NCBI RefSeq assembly: GCF_900112485.1
Contig: NZ_FOMG01000015.1
Span: 29,409-93,408, forward strand
Reading direction: 5' to 3'
From: Clostridium uliginosum
Lineage (GTDB): Bacteria; Bacillota; Clostridia; Clostridiales; Clostridiaceae
DNA length: 64,000 nt
In this document: piece by piece, positions 19,494 to 28,163 of the stretch
Layout: each line of letters starts with the position of its first letter
Position numbering within the stretch: position 1 is the first letter of the stretch
The notes under the pieces: generated by a model
The model's database searches: none
What the model was told of the DNA's origin: nothing
Seen by the model: only the letters and a program-made list of their open reading frames with translations
Program-made: the position numbers and the translations under genes

Positions 19494-20684
19494 ATGAATA
19501 AAAAAATTTTATCAGCAATAAGTTTAATTACAGCTCCAATCTTGATTCTGGTTTTAATAACCACGATAAATATAAGTAATATACCTAATAAAATTTATAT
19601 TAATAGAGATATGCCTGTATCTTCAATTATTCCTATAGCAAGTACATTAAATAAAGTTGTAGATACAAAAAACAAATATCAAGTAAAGTTATTAGGTGTA
19701 ATTCCAATTAAATGTTTAGAAGTAGAAAAAGTTAAAGATTTAGAAGTTTATCCTGGAGGAAATAGTATAGGTGTTAGAGTTTCTACTGAAGGAGTATTAG
19801 TTGTTGGATATTCAGATATTGAAATTAATAATCAAACTGAAGAGAGTCCTGGTAAATTAGGAGGAATAGAACTAGGTGACACAATATTAAAAGTTAATGG
19901 AGAAGAAGTACAAAGTTGTAAAGATTTAATTAATATAATTAAGAAATGCAATGAAGCAAATGTTAAAGTAGAAATTCTAAGGGGAAATCAAAATATTGTT
20001 AAAGAAGTAGAATTAAAAAGAGAAAAAGAAGAAAATTATAAACTAGGGTTATGGATTAGGGACTCTACAGCAGGAGTTGGAACTATGACTTTTGTAGATA
20101 ATGAGTCTAAAAAGTTTGGAGCACTTGGTCATCCTATTACAGATTGTGATACAAATGAACCATTTTTAATTAAAGATGGCGATTTGTTAGAATCATCTAT
20201 AATTAGTTTAAGAAAAGGAGAAAAAGGTTCTCCAGGAGAATTAAAAGGTGTATTTGTAAATGAAAAAAATCCAAATGGTCAAATAAAAAATAATACACAA
20301 AGTGGCATTTTTGGAACAGTACAAAATGTTGATATGGTAAAAGATAATTCAAAACCTATGAAAATAGGATTTAGAAATGAAATAAATGAAGGAAAGGCAA
20401 AAATACTTACAACTATTGATGAATCTGGCCCCAAAGAGTATGAGATTGAAATAGTAAAATTACTAGATCAGCAGGTTCCAGGTCCTAAAAGCATGGTAAT
20501 AAAAGTTACAGATCCAGAATTATTAGAAAAAACAGGAGGAATTGTTCAAGGAATGAGTGGAAGTCCTATTATACAGAATAATAAACTTGTAGGAGCAGTA
20601 ACTCATGTACTTATAAATAAGCCTGATACTGGATATGGTATATACATAGAATGGATGTTAAAAGATGCAGAAATAATTAAATAA
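19494..20684 (+). CDS. spoIVB: SpoIVB serine peptidase (PDZ-containing)
   Basis: 396 residues: an N-terminal membrane anchor, a PDZ domain (LGGIELGDTILKVNGEEV) and a chymotrypsin-like S55 peptidase domain. It contains FGALGHPITDCD (His about 213) and GIVQGMSGSPIIQNNKLVGA (Ser about 356). Secreted from the forespore, it cleaves SpoIVFA to trigger pro-sigma-K processing in Bacillus; clostridial wiring differs. The ATG at 19494 follows GGAGGAGGG; the in-frame GTG at 19455 is upstream of that site. spo0A follows, as usual. Confidence 0.95.
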   Translation: MNKKILSAISLITAPILILVLITTINISNIPNKIYINRDMPVSSIIPIASTLNKVVDTKNKYQVKLLGVIPIKCLEVEKVKDLEVYPGGNSIGVRVSTEGVLVVGYSDIEINNQTEESPGKLGGIELGDTILKVNGEEVQSCKDLINIIKKCNEANVKVEILRGNQNIVKEVELKREKEENYKLGLWIRDSTAGVGTMTFVDNESKKFGALGHPITDCDTNEPFLIKDGDLLESSIISLRKGEKGSPGELKGVFVNEKNPNGQIKNNTQSGIFGTVQNVDMVKDNSKPMKIGFRNEINEGKAKILTTIDESGPKEYEIEIVKLLDQQVPGPKSMVIKVTDPELLEKTGGIVQGMSGSPIIQNNKLVGAVTHVLINKPDTGYGIYIEWMLKDAEIIK

Positions 20685-20726
20685 TAATACAAAAGCATTA
20701 GCTTTTAGCTAATGCTTTTGTATTAT
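20683..20726 (+). terminator. Terminator after spoIVB
   Basis: AATAATACAAAAGCATTAGC and its exact inverse GCTAATGCTTTTGTATTATT surround TTTTA, giving a 20-bp perfect stem that starts at the spoIVB stop. No long T-run follows, so it may also act as a 3' stabilising structure. Confidence 0.75.
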
Positions 20727-20738
20727 TATATTTAAATC

Positions 20739-20771
20739 TTTGACTTGTTATTTTCTTTTAATATGCCTTAT
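20739..20771. repeat. Half copy of the GGCACATTC palindromic repeat
   Basis: TTGACTTGTTATTTTCTTTT then AATATGCCTTA equals the right arm of the family; the left arm is missing. It lies right after the spoIVB hairpin. Confidence 0.55.
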
Positions 20772-20965
20772 TAAAAAATTAGTAGAGTTTTATCAAAGTA
20801 TTTTCTATAAAACTATTTACTTATCCTAAAAATAAGGTTATAATTTACAAATAGTGGAATATAAATAAATTATAACAATTAATGATATAATTTATATGAT
20901 TTAGTTGATTATTTAGTGAAAATAAGATTGAAAAAGGTACATACCACTATAACAAAATAAAATAA

Positions 20966-20994
20966 AAAGGATTTTACTGATAATTATAGAATTA
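20966..20994 (+). promoter_or_regulatory. Sigma-H promoter of spo0A
   Basis: AAAGGATTT and ATAGAATTA are separated by 11 bases. They match the Bacillus sigma-H consensus (RNAGGAWWW and RNNGAATWW, 11-12 spacer) at every position. The promoter lies 100 bp upstream of spo0A, a gene known to be sigma-H controlled in Firmicutes. No clear TGTCGAA 0A box was seen nearby. A TATAAT at 20998-21003 lacks a convincing -35. The rest of the 20772-21093 gap is A/T-rich with no gene. Confidence 0.78.
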
Positions 20995-21093
20995 CTTTAT
21001 AATGGGAACCTCAGTTTTAGGTAGTCGTTGTTATTTTATAGGGGTTAAGAGAAATTATTAATATAATGTAAAGTTGATGAAGGAGAGAAAAGC

Positions 21094-21912
21094 ATGGAAG
21101 ATTCAAAAATATCTGTACTTATTGCTGATGATAATAAGGAGTTTTGTAGTATTTTAAATGATTATCTATTGAATCAAAGGTATATAGTTGTAACAGGGAT
21201 AGCAAAAGATGGTAGAGAAGCTATAGACTTAATTGTTGAAAGAAAGCCTGATTTAGTAATTCTTGATATAATAATGCCTCACTTAGATGGATTAGGAGTT
21301 TTAGAAAAATTAAATACAATGAACTTAGAAAAAGTACCTAAGATAATAATCTTATCTGCAGTTGGACAAGATAAAATTACTCAAAAAGCTATAACATTAG
21401 GTGCAGATTATTATACTGTAAAGCCTTTTGATATGGAAGTATTCACTAAGAGAATAAGAGAAATGTTCAATAATGGTTCCGATTCCGAAAATATGAGAAG
21501 AAGTTCAGCACAACAAATGATCTCATATACTACTGAATCACAAGCACCAAAAGGAACAATGGATTTAGAAACAGAAATAACTAATATAATACATGAAATA
21601 GGAGTTCCAGCACATATAAAAGGATATATGTATTTAAGAGAAGCAATAACTATGGTAGTTAATGATATTGAACTTTTATCAGCAGTAACAAAGGAATTAT
21701 ATCCTTCAATAGCTAAAAAGTTTAATACAACAGCTTCAAGAGTAGAAAGAGCTATAAGACATGCTATAGAAGTAGCGTGGGGCAGAGGCCAAATAGAGGC
21801 TATTAACAAGCTATTTGGATATACTATACACAATGACAAGGGCAAGCCTACAAATAGTGAATTTATCGCAATTATCGCTGATAAATTAAGACTTAAGAAT
21901 AAAGTTAGCTAA
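21094..21912 (+). CDS. spo0A: Sporulation master regulator Spo0A
   Basis: 272 residues. The receiver domain has the acidic pair ADDN, phospho-acceptor Asp58 in [10 protein letters not shown], and Lys in YTVKPFD. The C-terminal DNA-binding domain has the invariant recognition-helix region [20 protein letters not shown] with [13 protein letters not shown]. Phospho-Spo0A starts sporulation (and solventogenesis in solventogenic clostridia). It stands alone after spoIVB with its own sigma-H-type promoter. It is the last conserved chromosomal gene before the accessory region. Confidence 0.98.
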   Translation: MEDSKISVLIADDNKEFCSILNDYLLNQRYIVVTGIAKDGREAIDLIVERKPDLVILDIIMPHLDGLGVLEKLNTMNLEKVPKIIILSAVGQDKITQKAITLGADYYTVKPFDMEVFTKRIREMFNNGSDSENMRRSSAQQMISYTTESQAPKGTMDLETEITNIIHEIGVPAHIKGYMYLREAITMVVNDIELLSAVTKELYPSIAKKFNTTASRVERAIRHAIEVAWGRGQIEAINKLFGYTIHNDKGKPTNSEFIAIIADKLRLKNKVS

Positions 21913-21971
21913 GCATAGTGGTAGTAGTAAAATCAATAGATTAAGAAGTTTAGGAAATAGTTACAAGTTGC

Positions 21972-22009
21972 TTTTTAAGCCAATAAACTGTTTTTTAGGC
22001 CGATAAACT
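21972..22009 (+). repeat. Two tandem 18-bp direct repeats upstream of the integrase fragment
   Basis: TTTTTAAGCCAATAAACT and TTTTTAGGCCGATAAACT occur 20 bp apart with two mismatches, 60 bp downstream of spo0A and 20 bp upstream of an RBS-covering hairpin. The period of two helical turns suggests a protein-binding site, such as integrase arm sites or an operator. The function is inferred. Confidence 0.6.
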
Positions 22010-22028
22010 ATTAATAAAAAATGTGCAT

Positions 22029-22078
22029 AAAGACCTTTAATTGGTTGGGTGTTAATATCTAATCAATTGGAGGTTTTT
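22029..22078 (+). promoter_or_regulatory. Long hairpin that covers the integrase ribosome binding site
   Basis: Bases 22029-22046 can pair with 22061-22078 over 18 consecutive positions, counting G-U pairs, with a 14-base loop. The 3' arm contains TTGGAGG, the ribosome binding site for the ATG at 22082, so folding would hide it. Because the arm ends in TTTTT, it could equally be a terminator reading through from spo0A. Confidence 0.6.
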
Positions 22079-22081
22079 ATT

Positions 22082-22345
22082 ATGTCAAGAATTATGAAAC
22101 AAAACAAAAAAATTGAATTTTTTATTGAAAATTTTATGATAAATTGTAAACTTAAAGAATTAAGTGTAAAAATTATGGATTCATACGAAAAGATGCTGAA
22201 GTTGTTTGCAAAATATTTAGAAGAAGAATATAAAATAACCTCTATAGAAAAAATTGAAGGAGAGCATGTTAAGGACTACTTAGTTTTCACAAAAGAAAGA
22301 GGTACATACTCATATGTTACTAATATCAAAAGTATAGTTCTTTAG
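22082..22345 (+). pseudogene. Truncated tyrosine recombinase (integrase N-terminal domain)
   Basis: 87 residues starting MSRIMKQNKKIEFFIENFM. The helical segments LKELSVKIMDSYEKMLKLFA and VKDYLVFTKERGTYSYV resemble the SAM-like core-binding domain of XerC/D-type integrases. The catalytic domain with its R-H-R-Y residues is absent: the frame stops after about 80 residues and I find no continuation. It lies between spo0A and the first att-like repeat, as expected for a decayed island integrase. Confidence 0.6.
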
Positions 22346-22447
22346 AAAATATAAAGAAGTGGTAGATTTTTATTTGGATTAAGTGTTATGCACACACAAT
22401 AAAATAAATATCTATCAATAACGATAAATAAAAAATATATAATCCCT

Positions 22448-22482
22448 TTTAGTTCGTTACCATTTAATCGTAACGAACTAAA
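22448..22482. promoter_or_regulatory. Perfect 13-bp inverted repeat (operator or terminator)
   Basis: TTTAGTTCGTTAC and GTAACGAACTAAA are exact inverses around a 9-base loop, with no T-run on either side. It stands 100 bp upstream of the small zinc-ribbon-like gene. The shape fits an operator or a bidirectional terminator. Confidence 0.6.
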
Positions 22483-22580
22483 GAGATATTATTTTATATA
22501 TACAGAATATGTTATAATTTGTTTATATTAGTTATGCTTAATTAAAAGATATAAATTTGTAAGATAAGAGAAAAGAAGGT

Positions 22581-22841
22581 ATGAACATGATTTATCAAGA
22601 TGACCAATATATTAAAATCAGTGGATATATAAAAAAAGAAGCGACTGTTAAATTTGATTTTATCTGTCATAAGTGCCAGAAGAAAACCATTATAGGTTAT
22701 GATATGAGTAGATATGGACAAGTTGGTGAATTTGTTTGTAATTGTGGAGTAAAATACAATGTTACTGATAATGACGTATATAAATCGCCAGTAAAAATAT
22801 GGTGTGATGGAAATTTTATTAATGAAATTCAAACATACTAA
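22581..22841 (+). CDS. Small protein with Cys pairs (zinc-ribbon-like), unknown function
   Basis: 86 residues. It has a Cys pair in FICHKCQKKT and a second in FVCNCGVKY, spaced like a zinc ribbon, with aromatic-rich ends. A GAAGG site precedes ATG 22581; ATG 22587 is an alternative. I do not recognise a named family. It is one of three small unknown genes between spo0A and the first att-like repeat. Confidence 0.6.
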   Translation: MNMIYQDDQYIKISGYIKKEATVKFDFICHKCQKKTIIGYDMSRYGQVGEFVCNCGVKYNVTDNDVYKSPVKIWCDGNFINEIQTY

Positions 22842-23007
22842 AAGTAATTAAAGATTATTATAGAACCTAAAATATTCAACAAATTAAAATATTGCATTAT
22901 TCAGAAATTAAATTGGAATTTTTTGTTATGCAATACTTATCTAGAATGTAATAGTAGATTATTGTGAACACACTTTAAATTTAATAGATATTATAAGGAG
23001 TGATAAA

Positions 23008-23295
23008 GTGAGAATCTTAAAATATGATTTATTTCCAGAAGCGTATGGTTCTAACGGTAGGTTTGTGTCTAAAGAAGGTACTGTGGCAGAATTGATAATT
23101 GATACTGGAATGCTTCTAAATGCAGATTTTGACAAAGTAATTCCTAATCTTAATATATTAAATAAAATGTTTTTACAAGGTCTGTATCCTCGTACTGGAG
23201 AATGGGAACCTTTTGAAATAATACAGGAAGAGTATGAAGAATTAGTAAAGTACCTATGTTCATTACCTATGCCAAGGCCTTATAGAAGTCTATAA
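23008..23295 (+). CDS. Hypothetical protein
   Basis: 95 residues starting at GTG after AAGGAGTGATAAA. No membrane segment or Cys motif is present. The C-terminus is PLPMPRP-like (SLPMPRPYRSL). It lies 38 bp before the next small gene and may be co-transcribed with it. I do not recognise the family. Confidence 0.6.
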   Translation: MRILKYDLFPEAYGSNGRFVSKEGTVAELIIDTGMLLNADFDKVIPNLNILNKMFLQGLYPRTGEWEPFEIIQEEYEELVKYLCSLPMPRPYRSL

Positions 23296-23333
23296 TATTA
23301 TTATAAATTATTTGTAGTTTGTGAGGTGAAGGT

Positions 23334-23603
23334 ATGGCAAAATATGTTTTAAGATATTGCTTTGAACTTGGTGGTACTTGTTTATGGTCAGTTAATGACA
23401 ATGCAAAAAATAAATTTGATTATCCTATAGATAATGATGAATTACCAGTTTCAAAGAATATAGTTGATGAGCTATATGCACTTGAAGAAGAATATCATGG
23501 TTATATTGATTGGAATTATCCGCCCAACCCATCGCCTTGGACAACAAAGCAAAAGCTTGATTTAAAAAAACGTGCAAATATGGTATATCTTAAATTGTTA
23601 TAA
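23334..23603 (+). CDS. Hypothetical protein, possibly truncated by a stop codon
   Basis: 89 residues with a GAGGTGAAGG site. The mid-part is rich in Trp/Pro (DWNYPPNPSPWTTKQK). After the TAA stop the same frame continues for 17 sense codons (ELGGDFEAINEIDKCIE) to a second TAA at 23657. This suggests the ancestral protein was longer and this stop is recent. Function is unknown. Confidence 0.55.
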   Translation: MAKYVLRYCFELGGTCLWSVNDNAKNKFDYPIDNDELPVSKNIVDELYALEEEYHGYIDWNYPPNPSPWTTKQKLDLKKRANMVYLKLL

Positions 23604-23941
23604 GAATTAGGTGGTGATTTTGAAGCTATCAATGAAATAGATAAATGCATAGAATAAAGCATAATCTTAATTTAAAGTAATTGTAATATTATAAATTTAT
23701 GTACAAACTTAGGAAAATGATAATTTAATATATTTGAGTAGTTTTAAGTAGTCTCATATCTTATATTAAATGTGTAAAGAAAAACAAATGTTATTAATTA
23801 CGTTTATAAAAAGTCGTTATAGCCTACAAACACCTTAAATAAGTAATAAAATTGAATAATTTGGGTTACAACATTTTATTTTATAAACGTCTATAAAATA
23901 TATAATAGCTGATATATTTATCACGCTAAAGGGTCATATGG

Positions 23942-24178
23942 TACAACAGGAGAGAGAAAACAGTTCAACGTATAAACTCCCAAGGATTAGCAGTTGGAGC
24001 AGCTAAAGGTAAAAAATCAGGTAGACCACAGGCAGAACTACCAAAGGAATTTATTAAAGAGTATAAGAAGTTTAAAGATGGTGAATACGGTAAAATGTCA
24101 GCATTAGCAAAGACTTTAGGAATTTGAAGAAGTACGCTTTATAAATACATTAAGATTGTAGAAGATAAGGAGGGTTAA
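23942..24178 (+). pseudogene. C-terminal remnant of a serine recombinase (resolvase/invertase)
   Basis: The frame reads TVQRINSQGLAVGAAKGKKS, GRP, a linker, then LAKTLGI-stop-RSTLYKYI. This is the classic end of a resolvase/invertase: a helix with Gln-Arg, the GRP motif and a helix-turn-helix. A TGA at 24125-24127 interrupts the recognition helix. The catalytic domain is missing. It marks a decayed mobile element at the island border. Confidence 0.75.
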
Positions 24179-24180
24179 AA

Positions 24181-24276
24181 ATGCAACAAAAAACTATTTT
24201 AAAAATATCTATTGTAACATTGATACTAAACTTGATAACATTAGGAATTAATTTATCGCTATTTTTTAGTAAATAG
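24181..24276 (+). CDS. 31-residue hydrophobic peptide
   Basis: A small open frame with a strong ribosome binding site (AAGGAGGG) overlapping the end of the recombinase remnant. It encodes a Lys-containing N-terminus, about 22 hydrophobic residues (ISIVTLILNLITLGINLSLF) and FSK. The shape is that of a small membrane peptide, seen among type I toxins and also in nonspecific short proteins. A hairpin terminator follows closely. Confidence 0.45.
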   Translation: MQQKTILKISIVTLILNLITLGINLSLFFSK

Positions 24277-24298
24277 TGTGAAGTAATTTGGGAGGGTA

Positions 24299-24327
24299 TG
24301 AAGAGTGGTTATCTCTCTTCTTTTTTG
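24299..24327 (+). terminator. Terminator after the small hydrophobic ORF
   Basis: GAAGAG and CTCTTC pair around a short loop, followed by TTTTTTG. It could end the transcript of the 31-residue peptide. Confidence 0.6.
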
Positions 24328-24434
24328 TTCTTTTGAAAACTCCTTTTTATGTAATAAAATTGATATTTTACCTTGTATGAAAAAATTAAAAATTGAGATT
24401 GTAAGCAATGATGAATATATGTAAATTAATACTC

Positions 24435-24520
24435 GGACAGGGGTTCGACACACCTCGCCTCCACCATGAAATCCACGACCATTTGTATGTGGCTTAAATA
24501 GTTGCTTACAGGTGGTCGTG
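24435..24520 (+). repeat. att-like repeat A: tmRNA 3'-end-like sequence plus hairpin
   Basis: GGACAGGGGTTCGACA, then CGCCTCCACCA, resembles the T-arm and CCA end of tmRNA (ssrA). The T-stem is broken (AGGGG against CACCT), and no tmRNA body or tag sequence lies upstream, so this is a remnant rather than a gene. Bases 24455-24479 are identical to repeat C at 36572-36596. CACGACCA and TGGTCGTG then form a stem, like the terminator that follows ssrA genes. Such sequences are common integration sites for genomic islands. Confidence 0.7.
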
Positions 24521-24920
24521 TTTGTTATTGTTATGGGGTAGCTCCACCAATTATGAATTTTAGTGTATTTTATAGACTCTTTAGGGGCACTGTGTTATGC
24601 GGTTTTAAGAGTTCTTGATTTTATGTCATCATGTATTGATATAAAAAATTAACTGTGTTGTATTTATTGTGACATTTTTATAATGCAATTCAAATATTAA
24701 TTCATTAGATAAAATTATAGTTATTTCATTAAAATGAAGTATATAAATTATAATATAGACTTGTTAATAAGTAGTGTATTTAGTATATAGTTGGCTAGAA
24801 ATTTTGAAGTGTTTTTTAGAATTGCTTTGGTTTAAAGTGTACAATAATATTAGTAAAAACTTTTTAATTTAAATTTAAAAGTAAAATAATTAAAGTGATT
24901 AGCGAACAAAGGAGCAAAAA
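24521..24920. other. A/T-rich leader with no gene, upstream of the first HD-Hsp90 gene
   Basis: 400 bases with many stops in all frames. I see no confident promoter hexamer pair. It probably holds the promoter of the gene at 24921. Confidence 0.5.
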
Positions 24921-27350
24921 ATGGATCAAACTTATGAAAGTGTTTTAATAAGTAAATTAAAAAATAATGTGATTTATAAAGAGTTAAAAAGAAAATGTTC
25001 AGACTTAGAATGTGGGCCTAAAGTACTTTCCCTGGTACATGAAGTTGGCCAATATTCAATTGTTAAGCATAAAACAGTAATGAAAAATATGGCAGAATTT
25101 ACGTTGCATGATGAAGATCATATATTCAATATGCTTTTCATTATTGGAAAACTAATTCCTAAACAAACTTTAGAATTTATGTCTATTCCAGATTTGATGT
25201 TAACACTCTTATCCGTATTTTTGCATGATATTGGGATGTGTCCTGAAGAAAATCAAATTAAAGCTTGGAAAAACCAATTATCTAATGATGAAAAGCAAAA
25301 TTATGAAGAAGAGATTGAAACTTATAAAAGATTTAGAATGACATATACTCAACAAATCGAAGAAATTGAAACTTTAAATAATGCTAGAGAGTATTCTAAA
25401 GCACAATTGCTTGAAGATTTTATTGTAACTGAATATATAAGAATAACGCATTCTGATCGTGCCAGGAAAATTATTGCAAGTGATTGGCGAAATAAAATTA
25501 TTTATAATGAAACAGATTTAACGGTTGAATTGGCAGAGATTTGCTTTAGTCATAATCAGGATTACACCAACTTGTTAAACATGGAAACAATTAAAATATG
25601 CGATACAGATGTGTTTTGTTGCATGCCCTTTATTGCTGTTTTATTACGTTTGTCAGATATAATAGATTTTGATACAAAAAGAACTCCAAGTGTTTTATTT
25701 TCACATTTGACAGTAAGGAATCCTATTTCTCTTTCTGAATGGAGAAAACATCAAGCTGTAAAGTGTTGGTCTATAACTAATAAAAAATTAGTTTTTACAG
25801 CAGAGTGTAGTCATCCAGCTATTGAAGCAACAATTCGTCAATTCTGTGATTTGATTGATAATGAATTAAGAAATTGTACTTTAATTTTATCTAATTTAAA
25901 TAGTGATTATATTGAGGAAAATATATTAAATTATAAAATACCTTTGCCAGCAAGAGTTGATCGAAGAAAGATTGCAGCAATTAAAGATATTGTGACTGGG
26001 AAACCAATTTATAGATATAATGATACTAAATTTACACTAAGCAAGAGTCAAGTTATTGATTTGTTAATGGGTACAAAATTATATGGAAAACCTGATGTAG
26101 CATTAAGGGAATTAATACAAAATTCTATTGATGCCTGTTTATTAAGACAAAAACTTAGTGAAAGATGGGGAGAGACATATAAACCTGAAATTGAAGTGGA
26201 ATTTTATAATCAAAATGGAGATGATTATCTTAAGGTAAAAGATAATGGTGTTGGAATGAATCAGCATATTATTGATAAATATTATACTAATATTGGATGT
26301 TCATATTATAAATCAAGAGAGTTTTATGAAATCATGGCCGATATTAAATCTTCATTTAAACCAATATCAAGATTTGGAATTGGTATTCTCGCTTGCTTTA
26401 TGGTTTGTGATAGTATAGAAGTAAATACACGACGTATTACTGGAAGATATCAATTTGATGAAGCACTAAAAATTGCTGTTGAGGGATATGAAAGTTTATT
26501 CTCTATTTCTGATAGTGATAGGGTAGAACCTGGCACAGAGACAATTTTAAGATTAAGAAAATTGCATCCATGGGATCAAATGAATAAAGATTCCTTTAAA
26601 AAATCTGTAAAAAATTTAGTTCCATTGCCACCATTTGAAATTACTATAAAAGCGGAAGACGAGGAGATAACATGTGTACCTAACGATTTTGAAGAATTGG
26701 ATTTATCACTGCTAAAAGATTATACATGGAAGAGAGATAGTTTTAGTGAAAAAAATAATATTAAAATTATTAATATTAATTTAAATTCATCAGAGTATAG
26801 TTTTAGAGGAAATGCATCAATAGCCTATATTGTAAGTAATGGAATTCCAGTAAATAAAGTAGAATTGGTATCTAAAGATGTTTTGGTTGATGGAGAATGT
26901 TATTCATTGTCGTATGATATTTCATATGGAACTAATTGTATAAATAAAAATTCAACCCAAATAGAAATAAATGAAAATGGAGAAATTGAATCTAATCACA
27001 GCTTTAATGTAATATCAAAGTCTAAATCTGCTTTATCAATACATGGAATAGATGTTCCTTGCAGTCTATTTTCTGATTATACAAATTTTGGACAAAAAGC
27101 TGTGCTAAAATTTCCGTTTCCAATTATATTTAGACTTGACATTGGAGAAGGAAATGATTTGAATTTAAATTCAGCAAGAACACAGATTATATATGATAAT
27201 ATATGGATGAACTTTGAAAAACAATTTTTTGAAGTCATATGTACTAAAATTAAAGAGAAAATGGATAGTAGTAGTTGGAGTGAATTTAAAGTTATTATCT
27301 ATGAGCAGTTAAGAGATAACTTCCTAAAGAACATCATTGAGGGGTTATGA
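24921..27350 (+). CDS. HD-domain / Hsp90-like GHKL ATPase fusion protein (first of three)
   Basis: 809 residues. The N-terminal half is HD-phosphohydrolase-like: LHDEDH (H62, D63, H66), FLHDIGM (H101, D102) and LLRLSDIIDFDTKR (D245). The second half is an Hsp90-like ATPase: N-box RELIQNSIDAC (about 396-406), DNGVGM (about 441-446), SRFGIGILACFMV (about 482-494) and a PGTETI lid motif. No membrane segment is seen. The HD part might bind or hydrolyse a nucleotide and the GHKL part act as an ATP-driven clamp; both roles are inferred. An AAAGGAG site precedes the ATG. A decayed nuclease-like gene follows. Confidence 0.85.
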   Translation: MDQTYESVLISKLKNNVIYKELKRKCSDLECGPKVLSLVHEVGQYSIVKHKTVMKNMAEFTLHDEDHIFNMLFIIGKLIPKQTLEFMSIPDLMLTLLSVFLHDIGMCPEENQIKAWKNQLSNDEKQNYEEEIETYKRFRMTYTQQIEEIETLNNAREYSKAQLLEDFIVTEYIRITHSDRARKIIASDWRNKIIYNETDLTVELAEICFSHNQDYTNLLNMETIKICDTDVFCCMPFIAVLLRLSDIIDFDTKRTPSVLFSHLTVRNPISLSEWRKHQAVKCWSITNKKLVFTAECSHPAIEATIRQFCDLIDNELRNCTLILSNLNSDYIEENILNYKIPLPARVDRRKIAAIKDIVTGKPIYRYNDTKFTLSKSQVIDLLMGTKLYGKPDVALRELIQNSIDACLLRQKLSERWGETYKPEIEVEFYNQNGDDYLKVKDNGVGMNQHIIDKYYTNIGCSYYKSREFYEIMADIKSSFKPISRFGIGILACFMVCDSIEVNTRRITGRYQFDEALKIAVEGYESLFSISDSDRVEPGTETILRLRKLHPWDQMNKDSFKKSVKNLVPLPPFEITIKAEDEEITCVPNDFEELDLSLLKDYTWKRDSFSEKNNIKIININLNSSEYSFRGNASIAYIVSNGIPVNKVELVSKDVLVDGECYSLSYDISYGTNCINKNSTQIEINENGEIESNHSFNVISKSKSALSIHGIDVPCSLFSDYTNFGQKAVLKFPFPIIFRLDIGEGNDLNLNSARTQIIYDNIWMNFEKQFFEVICTKIKEKMDSSSWSEFKVIIYEQLRDNFLKNIIEGL

Positions 27351-27431
27351 TAAATAAAAAATAAAATAGATTTTTATTAAAGTGAGGAACTTATTTTAAA
27401 GTTTATAAATTAGTGTTTATAATATCCTTGC

Positions 27432-27904
27432 GGATAGAAGAACTAGAGGAGATTGCAAAAAAGGATTTGAAGAGCTTGATATAAAAATAGAAGAGAAAGT
27501 TGGAAAGTTATAGAAAGTGATATAAATAAAAAATGCTTTTAAGCAAATTAATGTAAATATACTATAAATATTAAATTTGATAATTTTTATACGCATATTG
27601 AAATGATGTATGAGTAACCACGCACGGAAGAGCTAGAATTACAAAGGAAAAGTTAGATAATATAAAAATAGGTAATGAACATGATGTGCAGATAATATTG
27701 TAGTCTTTAATAAAATCCATATTTCCAGAAGCAACAAACGACACTGGATTTTTAATGATAAAATATGAAATTTTCATTGAAAAGTATTCTATAATTATAG
27801 ATGTAAAATGTACAAGGGTAAGAATGACAGAGCGAAACTTAACAGAAAAAGTTGGCTCAGATATAATCCATTACCACTATATTAATATATTCTTCTTCAT
27901 ATAG
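27432..27904 (+). pseudogene. Decayed gene, possibly with a PD-(D/E)XK nuclease-like C-terminus
   Basis: Interrupted frames read DRRTRGDCKKGFEELDIKIE, then NEHDVQIIL-stop-SLIKSIF, then IFIEKYSIIIDVKCTRVRMT and VGSDIIHYHYINIFFFI. The strand-like IIIDVK suggests a PD-(D/E)XK catalytic half-motif. I recall this overall pattern (HDVQ..., EVKCTR, GAD..HY) from unnamed restriction-like proteins. It contains several stops and a frameshift. Its reading frame ends exactly at att-like repeat B, suggesting that recombination cut off the C-terminus. Confidence 0.45.
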
Positions 27905-27967
27905 TCGTGCTTCAACTCCACCATCAAACCAACGAAAATTTAAATATTGAATTTTCGTTGGTTATTT
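27904..27967 (+). repeat. att-like repeat B with attached terminator
   Basis: TTCAACTCCACCATCAAACC aligns with repeat C with five differences in 25. AACCAACGAAAATT and AATTTTCGTTGGTT follow as a perfect 14-bp hairpin with a T-rich tail, like the terminator downstream of ssrA. It separates the first HD-Hsp90 module from the second. Confidence 0.6.
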
Positions 27968-28163
27968 TTGTTTATGCATATTTGATAAAAATGTATTATA
28001 AATTTTTTAAAATTAAAATAACATTGTCATAATAGAGTGTTTCTAGGTAGTGGTATTGAAAATGTAAAAATAATGAAAATTACAAAGAAATCACCGCAAA
28101 TATCCATAATATGATATATTATAGATAATATATAATATTATGGATATGAAATGGGAGGCTCTT

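Noticed and set aside
21411..21845. 144-codon open frame antisense to spo0A
   Set aside because: The opposite strand encodes the conserved Spo0A C-terminal domain, so this frame is a coincidental shadow.
24421..24466. Possible tmRNA (ssrA) gene
   Set aside because: Only the T-arm and CCA-like 3' end are present, with a broken T-stem. No 5' acceptor half, tag reading frame or pseudoknots were found upstream, so it is treated as an att-like remnant.
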